NCBI GenBank assembly: GCA_012861695.1 | Contig: JAAOOA010000026.1 | Location: 17,148,001-17,212,000 of the forward strand | Origin: Trematomus loennbergii | Lineage: Eukaryota; Chordata; Actinopteri; Perciformes; Nototheniidae | Length of the DNA: 64,000 nt | Reading direction: 5' to 3' | Made by a program: the position numbers and the translations under genes | Notes under the pieces: generated by a model | Told to the model about the DNA's origin: nothing | The model's database searches: none | Seen by the model: the letters and a program-made list of their open reading frames with translations, nothing else | Shown: piece after piece, positions 14,001-25,045 of the stretch | Numbering within the stretch: the stretch's first letter is position 1 | How the letters are laid out: every line of letters begins with the position of its first letter

Positions 14001-17000
14001 TCCAGGTGCCCTTCCAATTATGCTGAATTGGATCCTCATTGGTGGAACGCACCATCTGCTTTGATTTAAACCCGATCTCAGGATAAACTTGCTGGTTGAG
14101 GCTTTTGAGTTTAAAGACAGCAAACTGGCCTGACTTAACAGATTTCTTCAGTGAAGGGAGCCAATTGGGATCTAGTCCAGCCGTGATGCATGTACTGTAG
14201 ATTTCTTCTCAAACTACATCCCCCTCTGAAACATTTGTATCAAACACGTTGCATCATATACTGTAGTGGCGATATATGGGGCTGCTTTACACCTCATGTA
14301 AGAGTTGTAACTTTCACACCTGTATCACTTTTCTAAAAGAGCTCACATCCAGCTCAGACTTTGAATCTTAATTTGACAGCCCCACAGCTCGTGTTGCACT
14401 GGGCAAACTGACAGACTCGTTCTATCTGTTCCGGTAATTGAGGTCGGCGGTTGGACTTTCCTGGCGCAATCATATCCGTATTGTTCATTTTTAAATAATA
14501 TCCCTTCAATTTATAAAACACTCATCAGACATTCATTAGGCAATTCGCGTGATTTATACCGCCGTCTGCTCCCGGACAATCTCTAAAATGTGTAGGATCA
14601 CTGGGGCTTTTCTCCCTCTCCCTCCCATCTCCTCTCCTCTCACCCTAATTCCCCCTCTCCGTTTCCCTCAACGATGCCCTTCACACAATCGTGTCCCTGT
14701 ACCCCTCACTAGCACCCTCAGCCCTCTACCCCCCCCCCCCCCCACTGGATGAGAATACAAAGCAGAGTAATTTCATGGCTAAGCAGGCCAGATAATCAGC
14801 AGTCATATTTCACAGCAAAAGGAATGCAGACGCAGACATTGGTCAGGGTTGGTGGGCTGAAAGTGTCAGTGTAATCATTCATATAAGAGGCGATTTTTAT
14901 GTTTCTTTCTCTGCCTATTGTCCACTCTTTTTTTCCTTTCCCTATTAACTTTGAACCAAGATTTCATGATGAATGCAAAATCGATACAATTTGCATTTGA
15001 AGTTCCACCGTTTTTCTTGGAATAATTTTAACATTAGATATTCTGGGGTTTAACTCTGCCTAATGACAGTTGGGAGCTTAAGTGCCAGCGCTGGGAGCCA
15101 CATGGTCACAGGCCAATTTAACCCCGGATATAAGGTGATAGCACCAAAGCTTTTAAAGTTTTTTCCGTGATGTCTTAATGTCCTTAATGGTTTTAATGGG
15201 CTATAATTCCTCATTGTGTGTCTTTGTGCCCCAGGTGTGTTCGCATTCGGTCTGTTTGCCACGGACATCTTCGTCAACGCGGGCCAGGTGGTGACGGGAG
15301 GTCTCTCGCCCTACTTCCTGTCCGTCTGCAAGCCCAACTACACCGGCACAGAGTGTCGTTTTAATCACCAGTTCATCATCAACGGCAACATCTGCACCGG
15401 GAACCCCGTTGTTGTGGAAAGCGCTCGCCGGTCGTTCCCATCCAAGGACGCTTCGCTGAGTGTTTACTCTGCTGTTTACCTGACGGTGAGACAAAGGGCA
15501 CAGTAGACACTTTAATGAAGTTTAACGTGTACCATCGTATATTGTGTACCATATGCTAAGGTGTCGTCTTCTCACCATATTCCTTCCATTTTTAGACATC
15601 AGAAGAACTCACATGTTTTCTTACATTTGTTGTATATTGCTTTGACACAAGTAGATACAAAATACATGAAAGACCATTTGACTTTAATTACGTTTTAAGT
15701 TGAGAACAGTTTTCCTTTAGAGCAGGAGTTTTCAAAGTGTGGGAAGGTGAGCCTCCCCTCAGAGAACATAAGAACAGCCCCGCCCCCCCTCCCAAATATT
15801 ATTGCTATTATTATTATTATTATTGTTGTTGTTGCTATAATGCAGGGGTATTCAATTGCATTTCAAAGAGGTCCAGTGAGAGAACATGTCATTAAATGCT
15901 CTGTTTTCGCTCTCTACCTTTCTCTTTTTTGAGCACGCCATTTGAAATTACTTGAATCTATCGTGCTGACTCACTGACTGCACCGATTTGATTGGCTGAG
16001 TAGCATCACCTCCTTAAAACATTAAACAACAACTTTTTTAAACCTTTTTATCTTTATGTTTTAAACGTTTTAAAAAAAACAATTTTTAACATTTTCAACA
16101 TCGTGGATACATCCTTATATGCTCCCGGCAACACACTGAACGTCAACTCTGCCTCCTTATTACACTCACCCCTACTTTAGTGGGAACAATGAGTCTGCGT
16201 CTTTGATGCGTGTGGGGGAAACTTCTGTGTAGCAATGCAGTGGGAGTCACCGACTCAGGAAGGAGACATGGGATAGAGCTGGAGCTTTGATGTCAAACAC
16301 TGATGGTTTATTAGGAGCTTCGGCCGGAGAATTCACAAAACAAGTCAAAGAGTCAGAGGTTCTGACTTCACCCTAGAGTTGCCATGTCAATTCTGAAGAG
16401 CCTCTCTCTATGTTAGACCTTTTAACTGGTTCACAGAGAGTAATCAACATATATGAGGAAGTAGACTAAACAGCTGGGAACACTGAATCACTTGCGTCCG
16501 ACACTTATGGCCTCAAAGATTTCACACCTTAGAGTCCACAAACACCGATAAGGAAATGCCTCAGTGTTCTCACAACAATTACCATTTGTGCCCGAGAGTT
16601 GACCGGTCACAAACTGGTAACAACAACAACACATATGGCACCAATGCCTTTCCTTAAAGGAGATAACAGACGTCAGAGTAGATCATAAAACGTCATAGAG
16701 CAAAAGGTTAGATATCTAGAATAATTATTCCTTAACAGTGTGCACAGGCGGATGATGCGGGGATGCAATGCAGACAGGAATAAACGCAGATCATCCTCTG
16801 GCTGCAGCCTTGACCGGTACTTGCTTTTGATCCAAGTACGTATTATTACAATTAAAATAAAGGGCGGTGCCGGCCGTCAGCGAACCGAGCCGGCCGCCAA
16901 CGGCCCGCTGACGACCGGCCGTTCTGTGATTCTCCAGAACACAGATGGCCAGTCCGTCCCTGCCAGGACTGGTCCATGAAATCCGAGCTTCAAATAATCG

Positions 17001-20000
17001 TGGTCATACTTCCTCCGTTTTCTGCCAGACGTTGTCTCCTCTCTCACTTTAGGTAACTTCCCAAAAAATCGATCCATGTTGCCACTCACATAAAATTAGC
17101 TGAAGTTAACTAGCTAGATTTCACTGTTTCTCATATTTTCTTCTCATGCTGCACCTCCCCTGAAGCTCTCTGGCGCCCCCCGGGGAGGTGCGCCTCACAC
17201 TTTGAAAACCACTGCTTCAGAGGATAATAAGGTTAACTTTGCAAATTAAGAGCTATTCAAATGATTAACTAAATGTTGTATCTTTTAATATGCTGTTTCA
17301 AGGCCGATTCTAAGTATATTGAGTAAATATAAAGTAAAGTAAAAATCAAATTAGGATTTTAATAGGACATACATGTAATTAAGTATACAATACAAAAACA
17401 AAGGTTTTCCTCAGCACCAATGTTTTTTTTTGGTTTGCAGTTGTTCTATAATTTCAATTAGTCCCACATAATAGTGTAAACACTTTTTTTCTTCTTCAAA
17501 ACAGGAGCACAGTTAATTAAAAATCAATGTCAAGTGTACTTGTTGCTCCACAGTTAGTCATTCGGGACAGAATGTAATTATTTAACATCTAGGTGTGAAC
17601 ACATTTCGGAACAGTAAACACAACATCCAAACAATCGGAACTAAATACAACGTTTTGAACAGGACTGATTAAAGTTTCATACATTACTTTGCATAAGTTG
17701 GTATACACATGTGGTACATAGCATCCATGTTTGATGAACGAATAGGAAAGGAGGAACTTCATACTTATTGTACAAGGGTGGAGGAATGGTTTGTAAAACC
17801 TTCAGGCATTTTTTGAAAATTGGCTTTAGGAAAAAAAAGGATTTCTTTTTTTTATAAGCTTGTGTTTAAAATAGGGGTGACACGGGGGCTCAGCTGCTGA
17901 AAATGAAATGCGAAAGCAGAAGTGCAGATCAGCGGGAGCAAGAGGAATGCAAGGACAGGTTGTTGATTAAAACAAGATTTGAACTCCACGATCTGGCGTG
18001 GGAGGAGGTTAAAATTCAAGAAGTGAGAACATGTAGGAATACTAAGTGTCTGTTTTTAAATGCTGAAAGTCTTCTCACACCTCTCACTCTCAGTTAGAAG
18101 GTTCCTCTGTTATTCCTTGTAAAAAAAACCTTTTTGTTTTGAAGAGGTATTTCACTCACATGACGTAAGGTTTTGACATCTTTTCCAAACCGTTTTGCTT
18201 TGCAATGGAGGCTTTGTGCTCTCATGAAATAGTAAAAATATTTGATTATATTCCTGTGGGAATAACTCCAGGTGCTCAACAGGAGATTCTCTCTGATACA
18301 GAAGCTCTAGTTAAACCTTTGGGTCATAATAAATAATTTTTTTGTTTTTCAAAGTCTGATTAAATCTGCCCTCTGTCTTTTTTCCAGATGTACATCACCA
18401 GCACCATCAAGACCAAGTCCAGCCGCTTGGCCAAGCCTGTGCTCTGTCTGGGCACGCTCTGTTCGGCCTTCCTCACCGGCCTCAACCGAGTCTCAGAGTA
18501 CCGGAACCACTGTTCGGACGTGGTGGCCGGATTTATACTGGGATCAGCCGTCGCTCTGTTTCTGGTGAGGACGATGGAAGAGAGAGAAAGGTTTGGGGAG
18601 AGGGGATTAAAGGAGAAGGAGAGTGACTTTGATTATTATGAGGTCTAATCTGGTCATAATTTATTTTCAAATTATAATTTTCAGCTCCTTTTTGGAACTG
18701 TCCCAAACAAGTAATTAAATGATTAATTCAGAGTTGCAGTCCTAGTCAGTCTGAATGCAAATGAATGTCCCTAAAAATCTTAAACAAAGCATTTCTTTGT
18801 ATTATTATTATTATCATTATTATTATTATTTTGTGTTGATATTTTGTGACATTTGTAAGTGTTTGCAGATACCAGATAGTGTATGTGTCAATGGAGTTTT
18901 TGTATAATGAGTTCCTGAACACTTATATTGTAAAGACATTTAAGAGAGAAGTGTGTGAACAGGTGATAGAAAGAAGAGAAAGAGTTAAGATAAGAAACAG
19001 GATGAAGGGCGCTTTATACCAAGCTTGAAGGAGGTTCAGTTGCAGGTGAGTAAGGATAGAGGGAAAAGGGTAGGGATTCACTGGCTGATTTGGGGGAAGG
19101 AAGAGAAGAGAGAAAGTCAGAAAAAGCTGAGGTGGCACCTGGATTTCTGCTGAGATCAACGAGGAAGGGTATTTAAAGGCAGAGTGAGAAGAAAGTTGAG
19201 GTAAACACTAGTTTGAAATAGTGGGTGTGTTCACGATGTAGGGAAACAGTGATCTGTCCTATTGAAATCATTACCATAACAAGTTATATATTGTTATTCC
19301 TGGTTTTGAGGGCTTTTGGCTTTCAATGAAGACTACAATAATTTTGAAAGCCGGAAGTACAGGAAACACTGAAGTCAATACGCTATCCTCTGGAGACCCT
19401 TAATGTTGGTACCAAATTTGAATGCTATCAATATTTGTAGGCATTTCAGTATGGAAAAAAAATGGTTAGCCAAGAAACTGAGAGACCAACATTGCCACCG
19501 ATAGATCATATCTATGGATGAAAATGTAATGAGCATGTCATGTGAAATGCCAGAACTACTGGCTTACGCACCTTGAGCAAGAAGACAATGATTTGCATAT
19601 GTCTTGTTAGACCTGCTTGTACATCGCTGTATCTTTTTGAACATTTTGCCAATGCTTACGGTTGGGGTTAGGGTTAGGGTTACAATTACCTTTGTAGTGA
19701 AAAAGGATTGGTGAACCAAATATGTGGTAGAATAAGGGTTAGGAATAATCAAAGTAGTGAGTATTCAAGACAGCTCTATGGGATGGCTAGGAGGGTTGAC
19801 ATTCTGTGGGTTTTTCAAGGGTGAGCGTTACAATGAAAAATGAAAACCATACTAGTTAATGTTGTGTTGTCGTCTTCAAAGGCAGCTAAGAGCCAGCAAT
19901 GTGCCTTGGTTCATCATGAAGCAGCTAGTCCTTGGACCTTGAAGAGGAGGAGCCATAGGGCTCCGCTCTTTAATGAAGGATATTCTCTTTTAATGATTCA

Positions 20001-22943
20001 TCCATAAAAATTGACATACATTGAGTTAGTTGTCTCCAGGGAATGACGGAGATGAGATAGTCAACCGTCACCTCAGCAGTTTTGAACCTGTTCATTTCCA
20101 GCTTATAATCAAATGAAGAGGCCCGCCTTTTGACTTCACACTGACCCCAATGGTTCTGATGAAGCTCATCAAGGTCTTGTCATCTGAACACTGGCGATAT
20201 GACGGACTGCCATCTTGAGGAAAATTAATTGGTACAAAGAGAGAAGAAAGCAGGTATAGCTCAAATCCCTGTGGTTCAGTACTGACAGTGAGGAGATCTA
20301 AATGGACTCTTCAAACAGCAGCTGCCTTTGGTGTTACAAGAACATTGTCCTGCAAGGAGATTGAGGGATCAGTGTTAAGCTATTGCTTCTGGAGCTTCAG
20401 AATAATGTTGGAAACAGAGGTGTCCACTTGATCCAAGACAACTCATGGGTATATGCTGACTGCCTGCCATGTCTGCTAGAAGCAAAGCCCTTTGGAATTT
20501 GAAATGTCTTACAAACTAAACCCTTAAATTCAAGCCATTAAAAGGTATGTAAAATTGCCATAAAAAGTAATGGATATTTCATGTAAGAACATAGAACGAG
20601 AGTCCACTATGCGTATCTGAAAACCAGAAACATAGGTAATGAATTAGACTAATCCGGACCTAGTTTCCTTGGTATAATTAGATCCTTTGGTAAGAGATTC
20701 TCCAACATTTCAACAACAACAACTATATGACATTTTGCTCACAAGAGACAAAAGATGGCAGCTTGGCCCAGATTGTCTTAGCATGGATGGCAGAGTACAA
20801 AAATGGATAGAAAGCAGTCGTCCTTGGTCTTCAGGGATGCGTTTCAGCCAAGTAAAAACAAGACAGGGGAAACCAACATGTTGGGCATTTGAAGAGAAGA
20901 TTGGTTGTAGCTTAAAAGGTTTTGTTCAAGGGAAGATGAAAACAGTTTTGTGGAAACAACAGGTAGTCAGTTGCTTAGATTCCCTGTGGCAGACATTTAG
21001 GAAAGAATCAATGTTTTTTTTTGATGGAACAGTAATGCTTGAGTATCTCCTTAGATTCTTGCCCAGCTGTTGTCATTCATTTATTTTGTCTGGGTTCAGT
21101 AGAGAAGCACTGTCCATGAACTGTGACGAACGAAGACGCTTCAGCATCCTTTAGCGCTGAATCCCCCCGCTACATTTTCCCCTCGCCACGGCCCGAGGGC
21201 ATGGTTGGCCTGGGGAGAGGGGGATTCCCCCTCAGGCTGCTTTCTTTGATTAAACAGTCCATGGAGAGTACAGCAATATAGTAACCTTGGTGATGTCTGT
21301 ACTGGTAGAAGAACCTGACACAGAACTCTCAAGTAACTGTAAGTTATAAGAATTCTATGACACATGAATGAAGAAACAAGGCAGTTCACTGTGCCTGCTG
21401 GGCGTAGTGCCATGCCACAAAGGCCAACAACCCAGAGCGTCGCTGTCCAAGGATGGCTGCATTTTGTAGACTCATACAATGTTTCATTGAGTTTTTAAAG
21501 CTTTTTTATTACAGCGTTAACTTTTACATCTAAAAGACATGTTCACATCATTTAAAAAAAAACTCATGAATGCTTTCAATTCATTCTTTTTGGAACCTAA
21601 TTCTGACACTAGAGCTGGCAGGCCCTTCTGATTAAAGGTAATCAAGATGATATTATTTAATTTGTTAATGCAAAGAGACATTGCCTTTTAACAATGGTAT
21701 GACTCTCATGTCTAATTCAGATGTCTCATGGCAACACTGTATTATCTGTTGAATTACACTATTTTGTCTGATAACAGGAAGTACAAATGTTAATTAGGGG
21801 CCCGGTGTATATACACACACACTTGTATTTCCTTATAGAGGCTGGTAAGAATGTTGGACAGCATGCAGTTTAAGAAATGCTAGCAGCAGGTACGGCAATG
21901 TCAGACCACCTCTTTTGTCTTGACTGAACTATGTCCATGCATTCTAGAGAATTTGTGTACAGACATTCATGTTCCTAATTCAATGAAGCCGACGGACCTT
22001 AGTGATCCCCTGACTTTTCCTCTCACGCCACCAGCAAGTTATGTTTCTGAGTTTGAATGGAATGGACATCAACGATTTATTTGACCAAACTAGCCTGGGT
22101 ACACATTATGATTTTACATTGAGTTATTTGAGATGAAATGTATTGAATCATTGACAAAGTTCTCACTTACCAAACTCCCACATTTAAAACCTGTGTTTTT
22201 GTGAGCTTACCTTGCTATTCACGTTGAACTGTCTTCATACCTTACAGGGTATATGTGTTGTGAACAACTTCAAAGGCGTCCACAGTGCAGCGGCTAAACA
22301 GAAAACTGAAGACTACCGTGGCCTGCCTCTGATGACTTTCCCCGTGTAGAGAGCCCTCGGAGACTCTCAGCGCACAGGTACCTTAAAACACTTAACCTGG
22401 ATTTCCGAGAAACTTTATCACCATGATGCACATTATCTTTCCCAATTAATTGGCAAAGCTCCCTCGAGACTTAAGCTTAAAACAAAACAAAAACCGTTGG
22501 AAATTAGTCTACTGTAATTTGCCATTCTCTAATTTGCTGTAATGTACTTTCAATCAGCTAAAGAGGGTTTTTAGTCACCATGTGTTTTTTCTTCTTTCTA
22601 TCTTTCTGTCTTTTTTCTTTCTTTCCTTCTTTCTTACTTTCTTTCCTTCTTTCTTACTTTCTTTCCATACAAAGCAGTGACACATGTTGAGAAGAAAATA
22701 CAAGCATGACATTTTGCACTACACCCCTGCCTCCATTCCAAATGCACAGAAAGACACACAGAGCACTCCTGATACTGTTGGACAATGATTTCCCTCTTTC
22801 TCCTTATTTCCTCACCGTTTCCTTCTCCTTTCCTCTTTTCTTTTCCTTCTCATCTCTGTCAATCCCTATTCTTTTTCTCCATTCCTCCATTCTTCCACGT
22901 CCGTTTTTAGAACCACTCAGCATCGATGACGGAGGTCACATGA
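4910..22943 (+). CDS. plppr1: plppr1 gene span in window: coding exons 2-7, first coding exon missing upstream
   Basis: Phospholipid phosphatase-related protein 1, a six-pass membrane protein of the LPP/PAP2 superfamily. The family is regarded as catalytically inactive and promotes filopodia and neurite outgrowth in neurons. Six exons with GT/AG borders give 304 residues; adding the roughly 21-residue first exon matches the usual 325. Membrane segments can be read in exon 2 (two), exon 3/4 (one), exon 4/5 (one) and exon 5/6 (two). The active-site motifs are degenerate: the C1 region reads VVTGGLSPYFL, lacking the Lys and Arg of KxxxxxxRP, and C2 Ser-Gly-His is Ser-Lys-Asp. The C3-like NRVSEYRNH is kept. 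MKPYPGTEE, the NHSASMTEVT terminus and overall similarity favour PLPPR1 over PLPPR5. Exon 6 carries apparent one-base deletions that cause an early stop. Introns are included in this span; exact exons are listed separately. Confidence 0.93.
5099..11879 (+). other. plppr1: plppr1 intron 2
   Basis: 6.8 kb of mostly AT-rich sequence without convincing exons. It contains an inverted-repeat element at 7766-8458. The rest is unassigned: no conserved reading frame, RNA gene or clear repeat was recognised in 5100-7700 or 8460-11870, apart from short AT-rich runs near 8030-8150 and 11170. Confidence 0.75.
7766..8458. mobile_element. Non-autonomous inverted-repeat DNA transposon
   Basis: The left end GAAGGTTTCTCATTT, continuing through CCCCTCCTCGACTCC, is mirrored at 8410-8458 (GGAGTCGAGGAGGGG through AAATGAGAAACCTTC), giving terminal inverted repeats of about 40 bp. 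A third, partial inverted copy of the GGAGTCGAGGAGGGG core lies at about 7845-7862. The flanking triplet TCT occurs on both sides and may be the target duplication, but that is weak. There is no transposase frame, so the superfamily is unresolved. Confidence 0.7.
11880..12012 (+). CDS. plppr1: plppr1 exon 3
   Basis: 133 bp; 44 codons plus one base of a split glycine codon. It encodes IFVGEVSMYVMKSTREALL, then QEKTIVTGDCCYLNPLVRRIVRF, i.e. the end of helix 2, the following loop and the entry to helix 3. Acceptor TGTGTGCAG, donor GTAAGT. The sequence is near-identical in pattern to vertebrate PLPPR1. Confidence 0.95.
13540..13780. repeat. Decayed fish interspersed repeat
   Basis: The stretch with GTACACCCTGGACAG, the CATTCACGCTCACATTCACACC block, GGCAATTTAGACTCC and CCTGCATGTCTTTGG matches a very common teleost dispersed repeat that I recognise by pattern. 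I cannot assign the family name without a repeat library. A second decayed fish repeat follows at about 13870-14110 (TTCATGAAACTTGG, TGTAGCATTGGCC). Confidence 0.6.
13870..14110. repeat. Decayed fish interspersed repeat (second family)
   Basis: Contains TTCATGAAACTTGGT, GTGTAGCATTGGCCAA and a degenerate GCGAATCCGAT block, seen in many teleost repeat copies. A related fragment with TGGATCCGAAAAAC and CAGATACAAAATATTTTT lies at 45531-45625. No ends or target duplication could be defined. Confidence 0.45.
15235..15485 (+). CDS. plppr1: plppr1 exon 4
   Basis: 251 bp; two bases complete the split glycine, then 83 codons from VFAFGLFATDIFVNAGQVV to SVYSAVYLT. It contains helix 3, the degenerate PAP2 C1 region (VVTGGLSPYFLSVCKP) and an N-glycosylation sequon in PNYTG. 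It also holds the degenerate C2 region FPSKDASLS, where active phosphatases have Ser-Gly-His. Acceptor CCCCAG, donor GTGAGA. Confidence 0.95.
16213..16737 (-). mobile_element. Probable solo LTR nested in the hAT element
   Basis: 525 bp beginning TGGGGGAAAC and ending CCTTAACA on the plus strand, so it has TG...CA ends in either orientation. The flanks GCGTG (16208-16212) and GTGTG (16738-16742) match at four of five bases, as an old 5-bp target duplication would. Read on the minus strand, AATAAA lies roughly 100 bp before the 3' end, as expected for an LTR poly(A) signal. No internal retrotransposon genes or second LTR were seen. Confidence 0.55.
16877..17089 (-). pseudogene. hAT transposase N-terminal fragment
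   Basis: A 70-residue open frame containing MDRFFGK and KRRKYDHDYLKLGF. The RKYxxxYLKxGF pattern is characteristic of the N-terminus of hAT-family transposases related to the domesticated ZBED5/SCAND3-like genes. The frame then runs into sequence lacking the expected zinc-finger cysteines and ends; the catalytic and dimerisation regions are absent. It is read inward from the element's right end, as in intact relatives. Confidence 0.65.
18388..18564 (+). CDS. plppr1: plppr1 exon 5
   Basis: 177 bp, exactly 59 codons from MYITSTIKTKSSRLAKPV to SAVALFL, phase 0 at both ends. It encodes helix 4/5 and the start of helix 6, with the C3-like NRVSEYRNHCSDV. The length equals that of the mammalian exon. 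Acceptor TTTTTTCCAG, donor GTGAGG. The open frame runs on past the donor but loses similarity there. Confidence 0.95.
18565..22247 (+). other. plppr1: plppr1 intron 5
   Basis: 3.7 kb without recognised exons. It contains an ATT microsatellite (18801-18831) and a short TTAGGG-like run (19661-19681). The longest open frame (20687-21154, 155 codons) resembles no family I know and is probably chance. It ends in the acceptor CATACCTTACAG. Confidence 0.7.
18801..18831. repeat. (ATT)n microsatellite
   Basis: Short run of ATT units with one ATC interruption. Confidence 0.9.
22248..22377 (+). CDS. plppr1: plppr1 exon 6 with apparent frameshifts
   Basis: 130 bp encoding GICVVNNFKGVHSAAAKQ, then ...DYRGLPLMTFP, after which the literal frame gives Val and TAG at 22347-22349. 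The mammalian exon is 132 bp (44 codons). The fish DNA is two bases short, at the C-run 22340-22343 and the C-run 22354-22356. Allowing for one missing C at each recovers the conserved continuation P-R-V-E-S-P and E-T-L-S-A-Q. The exon then ends in phase 0, as the last exon requires. Acceptor CTTACAG, donor GTACCT. This is a sequencing indel or a true truncation of about 22 residues. Confidence 0.88.
22378..22910 (+). other. plppr1: plppr1 intron 6
   Basis: 533 bp, pyrimidine-rich. It includes a CTTT-type microsatellite at 22587-22667 and ends in the acceptor CCGTTTTTAG. Confidence 0.85.
22587..22667. repeat. (CTTT)n-rich polypyrimidine tract
   Basis: Imperfect CTTT/CTTCTTT repeats, with a duplicated block CTTTCCTTCTTTCTTA. 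Confidence 0.85.
22911..22943 (+). CDS. plppr1: plppr1 terminal coding exon 7
   Basis: 33 bp of coding sequence for NHSASMTEVT followed by TGA, identical in pattern to the vertebrate PLPPR1 C-terminus. The preceding TTTTTAG is the acceptor. The 3' UTR follows directly. If exon 6 is taken literally, this exon is never read in frame. Confidence 0.9.
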   Translation, partial: NHSASMTEVT

Positions 22944-23032
22944 CTAAGGGGGCAGCACCGGGTCACGTTTGCGTCTCCACAGCACTTCCAGACACAATGA
23001 CGAGGACGCATGCCACGTGGCTCCGAATGCTT

Positions 23033-23038
23033 AATAAA
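23033..23038 (+). terminator. plppr1: Candidate plppr1 poly(A) signal
   Basis: AATAAA about 90 bases after the stop codon. Its position makes an unusually short 3' UTR, so a distal site may be the main one. Confidence 0.3.
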
Positions 23039-25045
23039 AAAACACTGCTGATATATCTGTTTAAATCACCTGAGGGACTAAATGCACCATGTTTCTAATG
23101 GTTCTTATTAAGTTGGGCTATGCTCAATTCTACCTGCCAAGGCACATCCATTGCATCAAAAATATCACAAAGCAAACTTAAGCACAGATTTTTGTTCCAG
23201 ATATTGAAACTATTTGAAACATCAGACGTTTTTTTCCCTCCAAGGTGTGCTGTTTGTAGTTAGAGGACGGTGTTTTGTACATTTTGTATGAGCGAGTGCT
23301 GTAGCCTATCCTGACGGTGTTAAACCTGCGCACTTCCTGTTGGCTAACTCACTCTGTTTTACATCACATCCTGTCAGGTGACTTGCCTCGTCGATCGCCA
23401 CATCTATTCCCCCTCAGTCTGAAAAAATGTGCTATGGAAAAAAATATTGATGTTGTTGTTCTGTGATGTTTGTCATTTGTACAGGAAAAAAAGACAGAAT
23501 CCTTCTTTTTATTATCTCTCTCTGTACATTAACTGACCGTGTCAGGTCATATTTTGTAAAGATTTTTGTCAATCTGTATGATTATTATGATCCATTTGGA
23601 CCTGTTTGCCTGCTGTGTAAACCTGGATATGTTTTGGTATCAGTTTAGGTGTTATGGGGAGCGTTACCTCTCCCTGTTGGAGGAAGCGACAAGGAAGAGT
23701 CAGCGACATCCTTAGAGTCAGTAAATGGGGTTTGGCTTGAAGTGTCATGCCATCAGCCACAATGATATATGATTGGTTGAAATTCTCATTATGAGTGCGT
23801 TTCACCCCAATTTCCTGATTCACTGTGATGTTGATAAGATTTTCTTTCTATGAAGAGGTCCAGTGGGGCTAGCCTGTGCCAGATCTAACTGAAGACATCT
23901 CTGGTATGACTGTATGAATAACTTTAAACTCAAATCCCAGTGAAATACATGAAAAAAGGAAAAGAGACAGAAGTGCTCTTTGGAGTAAATCAGAGTGATT
24001 TACTCGAGGCCCGGCTAGCCCTTTTAATGGAAACCAGGCTAATGACTCCTGCTTCACTTTTCCTCCTCGAGGCACCCCCCCCCCCAACCCACCAGTGGAT
24101 TGTGATGCAATGTTGTGACTCCATTTCCCATTGGAAGATACGCCCAGCATGACGAGAGAAGTCAAGATGTTTTATAGATATTCATGATTTCAATTATGCT
24201 CATTATCATTGTGATTATCAATGTCTTTTTACTTTCAGAACAAAAAAAGCGTTTCATTTGAAATGCAACATATATTTTTTTTTCTTGGTTTGTCCACAAA
24301 TTAAATAGTCAGTAGCAACAATGTGTTCTCTTGTGTCTTTATTCATTTTGTGTGCTGGAAGGAAAGTGGTAACTTTGTTTATCCTATAAAATATTGTGGG
24401 TGAGGACACGGCTGATAGTGGGTTATAAACAACAGCTTCAGTCCTCTCCAATTTTAATTTCAAACTGAAATACAAAATGAATAGGGCAGAGAGCAGGACA
24501 TGGAAAACATGTCTGCCCTTGTGTTTGTTTGAATATGTATGAGATACTTATTTCCTTTACCTCCATTTTGTGTGCCCTGAGTTGTGTGCACAGACAGCCC
24601 AACCATAATTATTCTGCTGAATACAAATCCAACCTAACCACAAACCATGTGTCATCTACATCAACAGCCTAAAGGTGTGTTAACATTAACATACTATCAC
24701 ATTTTGCTGAACAAAATTGCCTTGAATCTGTAACAAGTTTCTGGTTTTCGTAGTAATATTGTACTATACTTAGGGATGACACACACAAAAACACTGATAC
24801 ACAGGGTTCAGGGTCAATTGTTCAACGGTTGACGGTCGGGGTTAATTCAATTGAATTGGAGTAAAGCCATCAATGGTTTCAATAGAAGTGAATGGGAGTA
24901 AAGTCGAATTGTTTCGATAGAATAAATGGTACACAGAGGGAATATTTGCAGGATGGTACATTTATAGGGTGCAGTTGGAAGTACACAGTTGAGCGATAGA
25001 TGTTTCCTAAGGGCTCGGTTCAGTGGAAAAAATACCTTCCTTTAA

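Larger units (their letters stand above)
12013..15234 (+). other. plppr1: plppr1 intron 3
   Basis: 3.2 kb without exon signals. It contains fish interspersed-repeat fragments at about 13540-13780 and 13870-14110 and a C-run at 14730-14744. It ends in the acceptor GTGCCCCAG. Confidence 0.75.
15723..17214 (-). mobile_element. hAT-type DNA transposon, internally deleted, with nested solo LTR
   Basis: The left end CAGGAGTTTTCAAAGTGTG and right end CACACTTTGAAAACCACTG form imperfect terminal inverted repeats. They are flanked by CTTTAGAG (15715-15722) and CTTCAGAG (17215-17222), an 8-bp duplication with one mismatch. CAG-type ends and an 8-bp TSD are hAT hallmarks. A remnant of the transposase N-terminus lies at 16877-17089 on the minus strand. 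An LTR-like insertion sits at 16213-16737, and a (TTA)n/(TTG)n tract at 15805-15834. The element is defective. Confidence 0.82.
15486..18387 (+). other. plppr1: plppr1 intron 4
   Basis: 2.9 kb, half of it a hAT-type transposon with a nested solo LTR (15723-17214). No further features are evident between 17223 and 18387. It ends in a pyrimidine-rich acceptor TTTTTTCCAG. Confidence 0.75.

Noticed and set aside
18565..18648. Continuation of the plppr1 exon 5 frame past the donor
   Set aside because: The conserved protein continues in exon 6 at 22248; the read-through sequence has no similarity.
20687..21154. 155-codon open frame in plppr1 intron 5
   Set aside because: No recognisable domain, no splice context linking it to neighbours, and ordinary intron composition. 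Most likely chance; a protein search would decide.
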